Assembly (NCBI GenBank): GCA_963971575.1
Contig: OZ020625.1
Coordinates: forward strand, 12,997,646 to 13,061,645
Source: Liopterus haemorrhoidalis
Taxonomy: Eukaryota > Arthropoda > Insecta > Coleoptera > Dytiscidae
DNA length: 64,000 nt
Direction of reading: 5' to 3'
A model generated the notes under the pieces. The model had not been told where the DNA came from, ran no database searches, and worked only from the letters and a program-made list of their open reading frames with translations. Position 1 is the first letter of the stretch. Every line of letters begins with the position of its first letter. Shown piece after piece: positions 30,901 to 41,996 of this stretch. The position numbers and the translations under genes are program-made.

Positions 30901-31207
30901 GTATACAGTCTACCCGCAGGTCTTGACAGACTAGAAAATTTGTTTGGCTGCTTTGCCCGCCTATCTCAATATGCGTGGTCACCTCCCCCGTTACCCGCAT
31001 ATTGTGTCCGGCGGCAGCTAGTGGTATAGTTTTATGTTGACCGCTGTTTGTCTCAGCGAGATCCGCGTTCAGGCAGTTGTATGCCGCAGCGGTGTCTAGA
31101 AGTGTTGTGGCATCGCGTCCGTTTACGTTGATGCTTATCATCGGAAGCGCGGCGCCTGTTATAGCATGTAGGGCTAGTCCGTCCACTGAGCCCCTTATGC
31201 GTTTTTT
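27947..31207 (-). CDS. pol: Gypsy B pol: protease, RT, RNase H, integrase (unit 1)
   Basis: Open for about 1085 codons from the frameshift site to TAA at 27949-27947. There is no ATG: the first start-like codon is GTG at 31186, so translation is expected by -1 frameshifting from gag. Numbering from that GTG: protease LLDTAAAYN near residue 30 has DTA rather than DTG/DSG. RT has CIDYRKVN, SSLDLKSGYWQI and YLDD at 348-351. RNase H has TDASG near 494. Integrase has HH-CC (about 712-750), D in VDLMGPY (about 778), D in LSDNGPQF (about 840) and E in NPVERRNQE (about 875), then a GPY-type module (KWLGPYNI) and a proline-rich tail. No stop or frameshift within. Confidence 0.95.
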   Translation of the reverse strand, partial: KKRIRGSVDGLALHAITGAALPMISINVNGRDATTLLDTAAAYNCLNADLAETNSGQHKTIPLAAAGHNMRVTGEVTTHIEIGGQSSQTNFLVCQDLRVDCILGYPWLTEQQATLDVARRCMHFGTDQRYTAFWVTSDMAATTSDPIPATDIEKLDHGFPSDLAQQFEELFQRFPEVTDSRRHIPGTRTIKHRIRLKHDHPIRTAPYRVSDTKRQLIHEQVEEMLEAGIITPSTSPYASPVVIVGKKDGSPRFCIDYRKVNEATVSEPSPMPIIQDTLRDLGEARVFSSLDLKSGYWQIPMCPDSKAITAFSTPDGGHYEFNVMPFGLKNSPCTFQRLMTQEVLAGSVHKYTKVYLDDIIIYSKNHEEHLRHLALVFERLQEHGLRLAPEKCEFGKDNITYLGHIISEDSTRPLQKHLTQVSECKTPRTRKELRQFLGLCNWVRDYVGSFATLSAPLTGLLSTKKVFKWTPEAESAMRDIKAAFQKPLRLHRPLAELPYTLQTDASGHGLGAVLFQQEGDKRRIISYASVRLNPTERQYHVNEQECLALVWAVKKYRPLLEGRHFTVITDSTALTWLRKFKDTKAKLLRWALLLKEFDFAIQHCPGKDNELADALSRQPDSGESAPEDDMSRALPPTRGHIYALLDETPLPEQIQASQQQDEQTQECLEKLREPPTPDNAAFHEALLERNGCLWFIAPPGSDNPLFVPDGMRARVLSVHHDEAGHPGRDETLRAISQRYLWPDLKTHVKQHVQRCLTCAANKPGAARTAAPLKPRAPIAPWHTVSVDLMGPYPKSASGRTNILVVTDTFSKWVEAFPTGEPRAHILIKLLEENVFDRFGYPKVILSDNGPQFTSFRWKRACRRWGATAHYTGVYHPRANPVERRNQEIKKGLRMRMQGQPHTKWALHLPAVLRDLRTRRNAATGCSPSMALLGYELPLPGDRDLRVPDHQIDHQEEREERLESIRQQTLRYQTRYAGGEAQEPHDVGEPVMIRAHPQSDAKRQLHAGFHPKWLGPYNIRELHSGRVYTVDRNGTPVRVPAYDVKPAPRPRSPEDQPRSPIDTIEEDPPDDDEPDAPSPTPGPSTRA
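31170..31207 (-). promoter_or_regulatory. Gypsy B gag-pol -1 frameshift signal, unit 1
   Basis: The minus strand carries the heptamer A AAA AAC (31207-31201) in the gag frame, two codons before the gag stop. A six-base spacer containing the stop follows. Next comes a hairpin GGGGCTCAGT / ACTAGCCCT (31194-31170) with about nine pairs, one bulged base, one G-U pair and a six-base loop. Pol is exactly in the -1 frame and has no ATG. Confidence 0.8.
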
Positions 31208-32376
31208 GAATTGCTTCTAGTTGTTGATGGGGCGCTGTCGCTGGTATGCGAGACAGGCGCTTGAGCAGGCCGGTCGCGTTTAGCGACGAGGCAATCGGCC
31301 ATCCAATGGTTTCCTTGACAGTAACGACAGGGATATCGCGGTCTTGCCGGCCCTGGTGACTGTTGTGTGTTTCTCTCCTGAGAAACCGGTGTGTTTCCAG
31401 CGCGCGTTGGTTGTTGTGGATGGGGAGAGGCGGATGCGCGCGTATTAAGAGGCGCGACTTGGGACGGTGGTGCTCGCGCGGGTGGCGGCACATAAGCTGA
31501 AGATGAGGCGCGCGTGGATTGCTGCGTGTAAGCAGAGGCGGGCGCGCGTTGCGAAGACGGCGCGTAGGTAGGAGCGGACGCGCGCTGTGAAGACGGCGCG
31601 TAGGTAGAGGTGGGCGCGCGCTGATAAGAAGGCGCGTATGCCGGTGCGGGCGCGCGCTGATAAGAAGGCGCGTAGGACGAGGTGTATGCTCGTGAAGACT
31701 GAGCATTAGGCCTGTTGTCCTGTTGAGATTCGTCCAAGATGGTGACGAGATCTAACAGTTCATCAAACGCGCTGATGGAGCGTTGTGCGAGCGCGAACCT
31801 GTAGTCCGGCCGCATCAGACTGATAGTAGCCTGCAACAGGTCTGCCTCTGTGGATGCACCGCGGTGTGCAAGAGTCATCTTGCGTGCTACAAAATCTCTA
31901 CCTGGTTCACGATGGCCTTGCGGATCTGTCAGCAAGGTTATGTTAAGGCGCGCTCTAGCGTCCGGGCCGTTAAAGCGATCCATGAAGCGTTTCTTGAAGA
32001 GCTCCCACTCCATGGACAGGTTTGAGAGAGGCTCAAACCATCGCCTTGCATCGCCGGTGAAACAATCCAGGATATCCTCCAGGAAGTCTTCCTTGACTAA
32101 CCCTGATTCGCGGAGATATCCCTCGAGTTTCGTGATGAACCGGGATGGATCCTCGTGCAATTTGCCAGAGAATTTGGGGGGGGGTTTGATGATAGGAGGG
32201 CGCCAACGAGACTCGAGTGTGCCGGCCAGTCCGTCTCGTAGGAGCATGGCCAGTTGTTGTACCGCATCGCGGTTAGGTGAACTGTCAGGAACAGCGGTTC
32301 TAACAGGTGACTCACTAGGGAGACGTTCTGAGTCTTCTAGTCTAGAGAGACGTTTAGTTTTTCGTGGGATAGGCAT
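31195..32376 (-). CDS. gag: Gypsy B gag, unit 1
   Basis: Structural protein of 393 residues. ATG at 32376 in good context. The capsid-like core (PPPKFSGKLHEDPSRFITKLEGYL, then GDARRWFEPL and FKKRFMDRF) matches the retrotransposon gag family. A repetitive Ala/Pro/Tyr/Ser region follows (repeats of YAPSYQRAPA type, about residues 235-300). One zinc knuckle, CRYCQGNHWMADC, is a CCHC variant with three instead of four residues before His. The stop lies within the frameshift signal. The frame is intact. Confidence 0.92.
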   Translation of the reverse strand: MPIPRKTKRLSRLEDSERLPSESPVRTAVPDSSPNRDAVQQLAMLLRDGLAGTLESRWRPPIIKPPPKFSGKLHEDPSRFITKLEGYLRESGLVKEDFLEDILDCFTGDARRWFEPLSNLSMEWELFKKRFMDRFNGPDARARLNITLLTDPQGHREPGRDFVARKMTLAHRGASTEADLLQATISLMRPDYRFALAQRSISAFDELLDLVTILDESQQDNRPNAQSSRAYTSSYAPSYQRAPAPAYAPSYQRAPTSTYAPSSQRASAPTYAPSSQRAPASAYTQQSTRASSSAYVPPPARAPPSQVAPLNTRASASPHPQQPTRAGNTPVSQERNTQQSPGPARPRYPCRYCQGNHWMADCLVAKRDRPAQAPVSHTSDSAPSTTRSNSKNA

Positions 32377-32446
32377 GTTGACTCGTGGAAGTGTTCCGAG
32401 AGTCGAACTTGGAACTCGTGGGTTGCCTTACGCTTAAGGCGAACGA

Positions 32447-32614
32447 GGCTCCACGCTGCGAAGCCAAAAAGTTTCGCAACGCGTACAAAAAACCCCACGC
32501 TACGGGCGACCAAATGTTGCCCGCAAGTGTAGGCACAAAAGCCCCACGCAGGGGGCGCCAAAATGGTGCCTGCTACAGGAAAGCAGAAAAAGCCCCACGT
32601 GCGGGACGCCAAAA
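32447..32614 (-). other. Primer binding site and three upstream-like repeats of it, unit 1
   Basis: Directly after the 5-prime LTR the minus strand reads TTTTGGCGTCCCGCACGTG then GGGC (32614-32592), close to the tRNA-Lys primer site of gypsy elements. Three related copies follow: 32563-32541 (TGGCGCCCCCTGCGTGGGGC), 32514-32493 and 32470-32447, the last two more diverged. The first copies are preceded by GCAACA or GCACCA, like the LTR end. Only the first is in the right position to prime. Confidence 0.7.
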
Positions 32615-35079
32615 TGTTGCGGAAGGGGCCCTCGGAAGAGGTCCTTAGGTCCCAACCTCACACTGACCACGAACTAGCTCAGGAGCGGGGTCGTTCGGCC
32701 TATACTCGGCTTGAAGAGCCGCGACGTAACTAAAGCGTCTCTGAAAATGAAAGTAGTGATGGGAGATGATGATGATGATTTTCATAAATGAAAGAGCGAA
32801 TAAAGTTAATTATTTATTAACAACAGGAAATTTACAAGACATTTACGATCACAGTTAAACAGACGGAAATAAAACAAATACAAGAATTGAACAAACATAA
32901 TGAGACACAACAATGGAAAATATCAGACAAGACAACAATACAAATATATATATATGGTTTACGCTGGGGCTTTCAGAAGTCCAGATGTCTCCTCGTGAAG
33001 CGAGGAGGAATCTCGGGGTGTGGACTCTGAAGCGGACAGGAAGAAGAGGAATGTGTTAGGAGAGGTTTATAAATTGGGGGAGATGGCCACGCTGTCGTCG
33101 GTGTGGCGATAGTGCGCGTCGGAGACGAGAGCGGAGTATTTGTGATAGTCTCTCCCAATAATAGAATGAGCTGACGGCGCAGATCTTGTAGGGTCTTCTC
33201 AGTCGGCGAGTACGTGTTTGTTTTGGTGTAGTGAAACGCTAATGGAGAATAGGGCGGTGTAGCGTGCGAGTTTCTAGGTTGTTCCTGTCCTTCTGTTGAT
33301 TTTCCGGGAGTTGGGGGCGGTGAAAATATAGAGGGGCGGCGTGATGTTGAGGGGGTTGACGGTGGCGTATCGGGACCGAAAAGCTCAGTGAAACGAGCCC
33401 GAATACGGCTTTTGCGAGTGGGGGCGGCAGCAGTCAACGGTCCTGGGGGCGGTCGGCTGATGTCGGCGATGGTCTTACGAGCAGCGCGTCGTGAGACTGT
33501 GTCACGCGTGTGACTTTTGTTGCTGGGGGCGGCTGAGGGGCGGCGGACTTCAGGAAGTGCCGTCAGCGGCTCTGGTGGTGGTGTTGGTTGCTTCGGGGTC
33601 GGCGGCGGCGCGAAGAGACGTGCCCTGGGGTCGTTGGTACGATACAGATGGAGTTGTACAGACCGGGGGACGGCGGCGTACGGTGTTGAAGTTTCCACCA
33701 GTCGGAGGCGGTGTCCGTAAGTGGCTCTCGCAACGTACCGTGCGTAGGCTTTCTTGCCCCGTTTACGCGCCAGTGTTCAGCCGTGATGTTACTAGGCGGC
33801 GGCGGCGATGTTCGGGGGCGGCGGAATGTAAGCGCGCGATTAGTGGCGGTACGTGGTGAATGATACGCACCGGTTGCACGCAGAGCAACGAGCGTGGGTT
33901 CCGCGATGGTGGGATGGTTGAAAACCACCGGCGAAACACACAGCAGAAAGCGTGTGTTTCGCGATGCCGGCGCGGTTGAAAACCACCGACGAAACACACC
34001 GCAGAAAGCGTGGGTTTCGTGGTGACGCGACGGTTGAGAACCACTGACGAAACACACAGCAGAAAGCGTATGTTTCGCAATGGAACTGATGCGGGGGTTG
34101 AGAACCACTGACGAAACGCACAACAGAAAGCGTGGGTTTCGCAGTGGAACTGACGGGATGGTTAAAAACCACCGGCGAAACACACAGCAGAAAGCGTATG
34201 TTTCGCGATGCCGGCGCGGTTGAAAACCACCGACGAAACACACCGCAGAAAGCGTGGGTTTCGTGGTGACGCGACGGTTGAGAACCACTGACGAAACACA
34301 CAGCAGAAAGCGTATGTTTCGCAATGGAACTGATGCGGGGGTTGAGAACCACTGACGAAACGCACAACAGAAAGCGTGGGTTTCGCAGTGGAACTGACGG
34401 GATGGTTAAAAACCACCGGCGAAACACACAGCAGAAAGCGTATGTTTCGCGATGCCGGCGCGGTTGAAAACCACCGACGAAACACACCGCAGAAAGCGTG
34501 GGTTTCGTGGTGACGCGACGGTTGAGAACCACTGACGAAACACACAGCAGAAAGCGTGGGTTTCGCAGTGGAACTGACGGGAAGGTTGAGAACCACTGAC
34601 GAAACGCACAACAGAAAGCGTGGGTTTCGCAGTGGAACTGACGGCTGAAAACCACCGCAGAAAGCGTGATTTCAGTGCGAAGTTATGATTGAAAAACACA
34701 CAACAGAAAGCGTGTGTTTTTCAATAAAGCGAACTTAATATTTTGGATTTGTTTTTAACGGAGATATATTTATTTCGTAGAGTGAATTTTGATGGTCGAA
34801 GGCTGAATTTGAACTGTGTATAATTGTAAAAATGACCCTTTTTTTATATGATTTTTGGTGACGGAATGTGGTTTATGACTCTAGGGTTGTTTGTGATTGG
34901 TTGGGATTGATTAAAAACTAAGAATATTGATAAATATTATTGTATCGCGAATTATTTAGATTCGCGGTTATCAAGAAATTGCTGAAATCTCACGGAACCT
35001 AGCGGTGTACAATATAACAGGTAAAACTCGAGAGTGACGCGTGAAGTGACTTATAACGGCGAGGCTTGCTACGGCAACA
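32615..35079 (-). repeat. Gypsy B 5-prime LTR, unit 1
   Basis: Same length (2465 bp) and content as the 3-prime LTR. The ATG-less frame is at 33776-32973 and the hairpin array at 34725-33931. It is followed on its left flank (minus-strand downstream) by the primer-site array. Confidence 0.93.
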
Positions 35080-35392
35080 CAACCCCGGTGACTTGGTCTT
35101 GTGGCGTAATGCAAGTACATGCCACGGCGACAAGGGCGTGAACAGAAAACTGTTGAATAAATTTAATGGCCCCTATAAAGTAACGGCGATACTGGGGAAC
35201 GACCGATACAAAATATCCTCCGTCAAAGGCGTCAGGGGATTTAAAAATTTCACCGTGACGGTAGCTGCTGATTCACTACGGCGATATCACAGCACCATGG
35301 CAGAGCATGAGCTCAGTGCCGACCAGGATGATCAACACACAGGTATCCAGGAGACTGATCGACAGGACTTGATCGACCTCCTGGAGGGGTAA
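35080..35392 (+). pseudogene. pol: Gypsy A pol C-terminal tail, unit 1 (after gypsy B)
   Basis: Resumes at the target duplication CAAC and encodes PGDLVLWRNAST, FNGPYKV and the acidic end DLIDLLEG, matching 2499-2812 of unit 0. It is separated from the rest of pol by 10 kb and cannot be translated with it. Confidence 0.92.
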
Positions 35393-36095
35393 GGTTAAGG
35401 TAAGAATTAATGGGGACATTAATTGTTGCAGGACGGCCGAGTGTTAGGGAGTTTTTCAAAGAGGGCGCGCTGAGCAATGGCGTGGCGGCAGCACCATACA
35501 GGCGGTCGGTATTGTGTCCAGTGATGGGCGCGTAAGTTACATGATGTAAGTTACCTCATTGTTGACGCGTAAACAATTGATGTAAAGTAAACACAAAAAC
35601 TCTTGTAAACAATGTAAACAACGTAAACAATGTAAACAATGATTTAGACATGCGCACTTGTTTTGAATTACAGAACCTTATTATCAATACATTTTTATAA
35701 ATAATAAAATTTTAATGAAACGATTTTAAATGAAAAAGCAAGTATATAAAATTAGGACAAGCCAATATACATATTAATAAAAATCGAATTTGCATCATTA
35801 TACAGGTGTTACGTACAGTATATATGAATATGAAAAATAAAAAACTTTTTTCTTTAAAAAATTTAGTGTAATTTTTTTAATAACAAAATACATTAAATTT
35901 CACCTTTAAGAAAATCAGCCTATATTTTTTAATAACGAAAAGATACATTGCAAATTTTGCATAACGCCCTATATTTTCTTTCATTTTCTTTAATTAAAAC
36001 AAAACCTAGTTCTACTTCAAAAACTATTTTTCGGTTTCTTCCCACCATTTTTTTAATAAATTTATTGTTTTGAACTGAATATACTTGTTCATTAA

Positions 36096-37370
36096 CAGTG
36101 CCGCAACAACATAAATTGGCGCCTGGTGCGTAAAATTATTTGGTGCCTCCCCCCCCCCCACCCTCACTAATTACATACGCAGTTTTAAAAAATTTATGGT
36201 AGGGTGATTGCATCAGTAAGGGAACGTTTAAAACATTTACTTACGTGGTTTTCTTCACCAAAATGTTATTTAAGATATTTACTTATCATATTTTATATAA
36301 AATCCTTAAAATCTTATTGTTTTAATTTGATGCAAGTGAAAATAAAACTTAGAAAAATAAAAAACATAACTTTATTCATAAAAATCACAAAATCGCCAGA
36401 AAAGGAACACTTACTCCTAATAAAGCAACTATCTTATTACCAGTAAAGGAACATACAAACATTTATATTATAAAATCATTTTTTTTAACAATAAATGTAT
36501 AAAAAAATTAAAAAAAAAAAACATTCGTTGGTATTATTTTTTAGTTTAGTTTTAACCGTTTTCTCTGGTTTGGTTTAAATTGCAATATTAACGATTATAT
36601 TAACAAATTATGTTACAAATCTTTTAATAAACTCAAAAATCATGATAATCAACTAATATAAAAAGGGACAAAATATAAACTCTAGGTCAATAAAACACAA
36701 AATGAAAAACACCTAAAATGAAACACAAAAGGGCTAAAGAAATATTATATTACATAATTGAATAACAAAATAAATAAAAAAATATATATCTAATGACAAA
36801 AAAAAGGGATATTTGAACAGAAAATACTAAATATTTAGGTATTTTAATAATATATTATATAATCACTTTAACGGAATGGAAAATTAAATAAATTGAACTT
36901 TTCTGGCTTTTAACTGTGAAAATTCGTTAATTAAGTCTTCATAATTTAATGACTGCGCTGTAATATTTTCTATTGATATTAAAGCTAAATTTTACAAGCT
37001 CTTGGCCCATTGTAGAACGCAAATAATTTTTTATTAACTTTAATTTACTAAAACTGCGTTAATTCGAAGCAACAATTACAGGGAGTATTAAAAATATGCG
37101 CAGTGCAATGCCAATATTAGGGTACACATCTTTTAAATCGTAAGTGTGGATCACTTCTAATAATTGCATTGCAGTAGCAGTTATACAGTCATCAATTAAT
37201 GAACTTGCCTGCCATTTGAAACTTTCGATTATGAAATCAAATTTGTGTTAATTATAGTTTATTAATATAAAAGATAATAATAAAAAAATATATATTTGGC
37301 CGTTCGGCGCCCCTATGAATCCGGCGCCTGGTGCGGCGGCACCTCTCGCACCACCCTTGTTGCGGCACTG
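36096..37370. mobile_element. Inner hAT element, unit 2
   Basis: 1275 bp, CAGTGCCGCAACAA ends, TTCATTAA duplication at 36088-36095 and 37371-37378. The transposase remnant lies on the minus strand at about 36946-37248 with the same internal stop. Confidence 0.88.
36946..37248 (-). pseudogene. hAT transposase C-terminal remnant, unit 2
   Basis: Same remnant as in unit 1, with the YPNIGIALR and RSFSKLKLIKNYLRSTM blocks separated by an in-frame stop. Confidence 0.72.
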
Positions 37371-37716
37371 TTCATTAACTCTCTATTATTCGTATTAAAT
37401 AACTAAAACTAACCTCATTATTTGACAGTTTACATTGTTTACATTGTTGACAAGTTTACCAATTGTTTACATAAGTTTACACGTAAACGTAAACAATTAA
37501 AGTTTACGTGTAAACGCCCATCACTGATTGTGTCCCGCGCTTGTATCGGCGTAGGAAGAAGAAAGGAAGTCACATGATGATTCTATTCTATCTACGGCGT
37601 TGGACTGAATCGCTCGGCGTGTACTCGCTTATATTTTGGTGTTTAGTATTATACATTTATGTTTGATAAATAAATGATATGTTAGATTGAACGTTTATTA
37701 TTTTATCGTCCTAACA

Positions 37717-39359
37717 ATATTTTTTCACGGATTCCTCAGTATCTCTTAGGACAGATGAGATATCGACTAGGTTTTTGCTTATAAAAGTTACCCGTGCCAA
37801 TGTTTAGAAACAAACTACTAATTTTATTTGTAATTAGTATGAACATCTAACGGGGTGAATCTACACCTGAGGAGAGAGTCAGCAATGTGATCTATAAAGA
37901 ACTATGACTTATTATAATTGCACGATGATGGCAAACCGTCAATAACCGTAGCGAAGCACGGGTACTCAGCTAGTATTTTTATATTAGGTCACAAACATGA
38001 GTGTCCTTTTTTTTGCAAGAGATTTGAATATCCTTTTCTTTTGTTACAGGTGAAGGCAGTATCATTATGAACCAATTTTCAGAGAATAAACTACTAGTTT
38101 AACATTTTTTTTGTTATATATGTGTCATAATAGACTATTATATTTTTGCTTATGCAAAACCCGAAGTGATGGTTATTTGTGTTCTAATATTTTAATTTTC
38201 ATGGATAAAAGTTTTTTTTTACTAAAATATGTCTTTTATGTACTCATAAATTCATCAAAAACACCAAAAAAAATCACAAAATACATTTATGTTATTTTAA
38301 CAACTAATTAAAAATTGGGTCACTTTTGACCCCACGATAGTAGTTATGATAGTGTAAATGAACGATAGTAGTACAAGGTTAAGTATATATTTTTTCCCTG
38401 TATAATTTTTTTTTTTTTTTTGTAATAAATAATAATAAAAAATTATTTTTCAATAAGTTTATTTTCGTTTTTTTTTTTTGCTTTCACTTTTTATTTTGAT
38501 CAATTTGACATATAAATATAAATCAACTGAAAAAATCTGAACACATTTTTTATGGGGGTGCGGGAGCTTATTTTCACATTCAACGAGTCAGTCTGAAGCC
38601 AACAGCCGTAGCCAGTAGTCGCAATCGCACACATGTTATATTATCATACTTTTGTACTATTAATTCTATCTTCAATAAATTTAATTAATAATAAAAACCG
38701 AATAAACAAACCCCACCATAGAATCCCACAACTTATGGAGGCTCACCGGGGAACGTGTCGCGTGTTTGAGAAGTTTTTTTTTTAAAAAAGAGTGAAATAA
38801 AAGTTGTTAAAATCGCGAAGAAACAAAACGAACATACTATCAGGTTTTAGCCCCGATTGTAAACTTGTAAGTAATTGAAATTATACATATGAAACAAAAC
38901 TTGGTGTCATTAGTGGAAAGTTGGGGTTTTGCGGGGCCCTTCAGAAGTCGAGGCCCAGGGCGCGCGCCCGGTTCGCCCGCCGTTAAATCCGCCTCTGAGA
39001 GTTGTAAGTAAAATGGAAGTTATGTGAGAAACAGTGAGTAAAAAGTGGAGAGAAAGTAATAAAAGTGGCGAAAGAACAATTACATTGGAAAATATGAAGT
39101 AAATGAACAAAAGAAATATAAACAGAGGAGAAAACAGTAAAGTGTAAACGTTAAGCGCTAAAGTAAAACAATAATAAAGAAGTGAAGTGTACAAAGAATT
39201 AAAGAAAACATAAGATAAATTAAAAACCCAACGTAAACGTTTGAATCGTGAACAGTTTCCCGCCTGCCTGCGACCTTGAACGGCAAACAGCCAACAAGCG
39301 AAACGCACACCTGCATGTCATAAACAACAGCCGGTTTGCAATAACAATTCGGTAGTTTT
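37717..39359. other. Noncoding stretch after the gypsy A LTR, unit 2
   Basis: Counterpart of 15471-17109. It holds the Helitron 3-prime end (37946-37973), the possible old primer site near 38743, the hAT-like end at about 38996 and the purine-rich run. No gene seen. Confidence 0.4.
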
Positions 39360-39966
39360 AGGGTTTTGTAGGTATGACCAAAAAACCCTTATACCGTCAT
39401 TTTGTCGTCTGTCTGTCTGTCAGTTCGGTAAAAATTGTAGCCAAACTGCTAAACCTAGAGAGTTGAAATTTGGCATGCTTATACAACCCTTTGAATCGCA
39501 CATAGGAAAAATACTAAAACATCTAAAAAACATATCCCCCTAAAAATATATTTATGCTCATCGAAAAAAAAATATTTTTTTTTAAATTCTGAGTAGGGTA
39601 TCAAATGAAAGCCCTTAGTAGGTGGATTACCGGTCAAAATTTTATTTTTGCAAAATAAATTATTTTGACGCGATTTTTGCCAAAATTGTGCAAAAAAATT
39701 TGTTTGTACCACACCCAGTAGTTTAAACTAAAAATCTGAAAAAGTTCTACGTAATGTACTTTTGTGTGAACCGGAATAGTACAACAGGAATTTTTGATCA
39801 GATTATGTTGTCGGAAAATAACGCATTTTTTATGTTTTTAACTAAAATATATTAAATATTTAATTCGCTATGTAACACAGTAGATAAGTAAGCATTCGTA
39901 GCGTTGTGCGTTTAGTCCTTTATTTGTGATTTGCAAACTAGAGTTCGAATCCTGTCAATTTTAATT

Positions 39967-40543
39967 ACCGACCGCCAACATATATAAGGGAGGTATTGTG
40001 ATCATACCGATTTTGACATTTCGCGATTTCAATGGATCTCCACGAATTGAGATCCCTACATAACGTTTTGACTATTTTTAGCATGATGTCTGTCGGTCTG
40101 TCTGTTTGTCCGTCTGTCTGTCCGTCTGTCTGTGTACACGTGTAGAGCAAATTCGGCTGAAAGGATTTTTATGAAACTTCATATTTAAACTTCTGCTATC
40201 AATGGCACGAGTTGATCAACTTTTGGTAAAAATCGGTTGACTAAAAATGGGAGTTTACTAGTGTCGATTTTAAGATTTTTCGAAAAAATTTATTGAACAA
40301 AAGTTGCTATAAAAGCAATAATTAATATATTTTATTTGAGACGTTTTTCGATAAAACGAAAAATTACGAATAATTTCTGTAAAATTTTTCGAAATTTTTT
40401 CCAAGTCTCAATTTTTTCATACTTATATGTAACGTTTGCATGGTCATGATAAATAATATCTCTGTTAGAAAATATTAGGCCAAGTTATTTCTACTCTACT
40501 GCTAGAATGTAACTTATATAAGTACTTTATGATAGCGGTCGGT
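39967..40543. mobile_element. Short TIR element, unit 2
   Basis: Same 577-bp element with ACCGACCGC inverted ends as in unit 1. Confidence 0.45.
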
Positions 40544-41029
40544 CCTGTGGTGGCCACAGCTGATTTTTTTTCTGTTTTTTTTTTGCATTTTTATTTTGTT
40601 TAAATTATTTTGTCAAAATTCTAGTTATATTTTGGTAAATGTTCAGGATATTTTTGCAAAGTTTGTAGGTTAACACGTAGAAATTTTGCTCCGTGTTAAG
40701 AGTGAAATTTTGATAGTTTTATGTTGAATTTATTTTGTGAAGTTCTCATAGATCTGTGCAATAATTTTTAGTGTTTGTTTTTCTCTTCTTATGTCAGAAG
40801 AAGGGAATTGCATTAGTGAAATATTACATTTTATTCGTTCAAATTTCTAATATACATTATTTTGAAATTTAACTGTGTTAAAAGTGGTCCAAACCTGTGC
40901 GAACATAATTATAGTTGCTTGACGCTCTTTACTGCCCCTGATTAAGTGGCATATGCAATTTGCATTACTTAGGTGCTGTAAAAGTGGCCAAGATCAGTTC
41001 TTACAGGGGTTTATTTACAATTAGCACCG

Positions 41030-41922
41030 GTGTCAAATATATGCTCCGATTGTGGTGGAAAGGTCAGCGCTAGGGCGCCAGGTGTCCTTTGTTCGGGCTC
41101 TTGTGGACATTATTACCACGGAAAGTGTGTTCGTCTGTCAGCTGAAACTCTAAAACTCCTTAACGGGATTAAAGGAGCGCATGGATCTGTAACGATTGCC
41201 AGTCTGCAGACGCCAATAAATCAATAATTATTGATAACGAAGAACTTTCTGGAAATCTTAATCATCCAGCTGTTGTCCAAGCCATCGAAAATATTAGGAT
41301 TGATTTCAACAATAAATACGAAGAGCTAAAAGTATTAATTATTGAAAAAAACACCATAATTGAAAATCTTACGACTGAAAATATAGCACTTAAAAAGGAA
41401 GTAGCGGATTTAGGCTCTAGACTAGATAATCTGGATCAGTACTCTAGAAGAAACAATCTGGAGATTCAAGGGGTCCCGGAAAAGAAGAACGAAAATCTGT
41501 TAGATGTCATTCAGCATATTGGAGCATTCATTGAATGTCCATTGTCCCCCAATGATATTGATGCTATCCACAGAGTTCCGTTTTTTAATAAAAACAAACA
41601 GGGTCCTAGAAATATTATAATAAAACTAAAATCTAGATTATTTAAGCAAAGATTTTTAGCGTGCTCCAAAACAGTAATTAAAAAGAATAGAACATCTGGT
41701 AAACAATTAAGTATTAATGTTCCTACGATTTCATCTGGTCTGTATGTGAACGAGCATTTGACAAATAAAAACAAACTTTTACTAAATAAGGCGAAATTGT
41801 TTGGTAGGGAGAATAATATTGAGTATATTTGGGTTCAGGATTGTAAGATTCTGGCGCGTAAAAATTCAAACTCGCGAATTTTTCAAATACATACCGAAGA
41901 GTGTTTAGCCAAATTAAATTAA
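41030..41922 (+). pseudogene. LINE ORF1, frameshifted, unit 2
   Basis: Same one-base frameshift within the PHD-like finger as in unit 1 (near 41182). The second frame runs to 41922. Confidence 0.8.
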
Positions 41923-41996
41923 ATTAAAACCTCTTATTTTTCTCTCTATTAACTGTCTCGTTGCATTACCATTAGATTTCATAATATACTGATTAT

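Larger units (their letters stand above)
25081..35079 (-). mobile_element. Gypsy B: complete Ty3/gypsy retrotransposon, unit 1
   Basis: A 9999-bp element on the minus strand, flanked by the 4-bp duplication CAAC (25077-25080 and 35080-35083), inside gypsy A pol. Two LTRs of 2465 bp each (25081-27545 and 32615-35079) have TGTTGC/GCAACA ends and appear identical by eye. Minus-strand order: 5-prime LTR, primer-site array, gag, frameshift signal, pol, polypurine tract, 3-prime LTR. Open frames and matching LTRs indicate a recent insertion. Confidence 0.95.
13809..36054. repeat. Tandem unit 1 (22.2 kb)
   Basis: Phase is set at the AATAAAT after the T-run in the outer hAT, which recurs at 36055 and 58973. 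The unit runs from hAT right part through gypsy A (with gypsy B inside) to hAT left part. Without gypsy B and its 4-bp duplication the monomer is about 12.2 kb. In its left part unit 1 has variants not shared by units 2 and 3 (for example around 15289, 15771, 17528 and 18144). Confidence 0.9.
35519..37526. mobile_element. Outer hAT element, units 1/2 boundary
   Basis: 2008 bp with CAGTGATGGGCG ends and ATTGTGTC duplications (35511-35518 and 37527-37534). The T-run ending at 36054 is the uninterrupted equivalent of the Helentron insertion point. A direct comparison gives the empty site. Confidence 0.88.
35442..37716 (+). repeat. Gypsy A LTR split by hAT, units 1/2 boundary
   Basis: Left part 35442-35518 and right part 37527-37716, with the same TGTTAG/CTAACA ends as at 2862-15470. 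It contains only the two nested hAT elements, with no Helentron. Confidence 0.55.
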
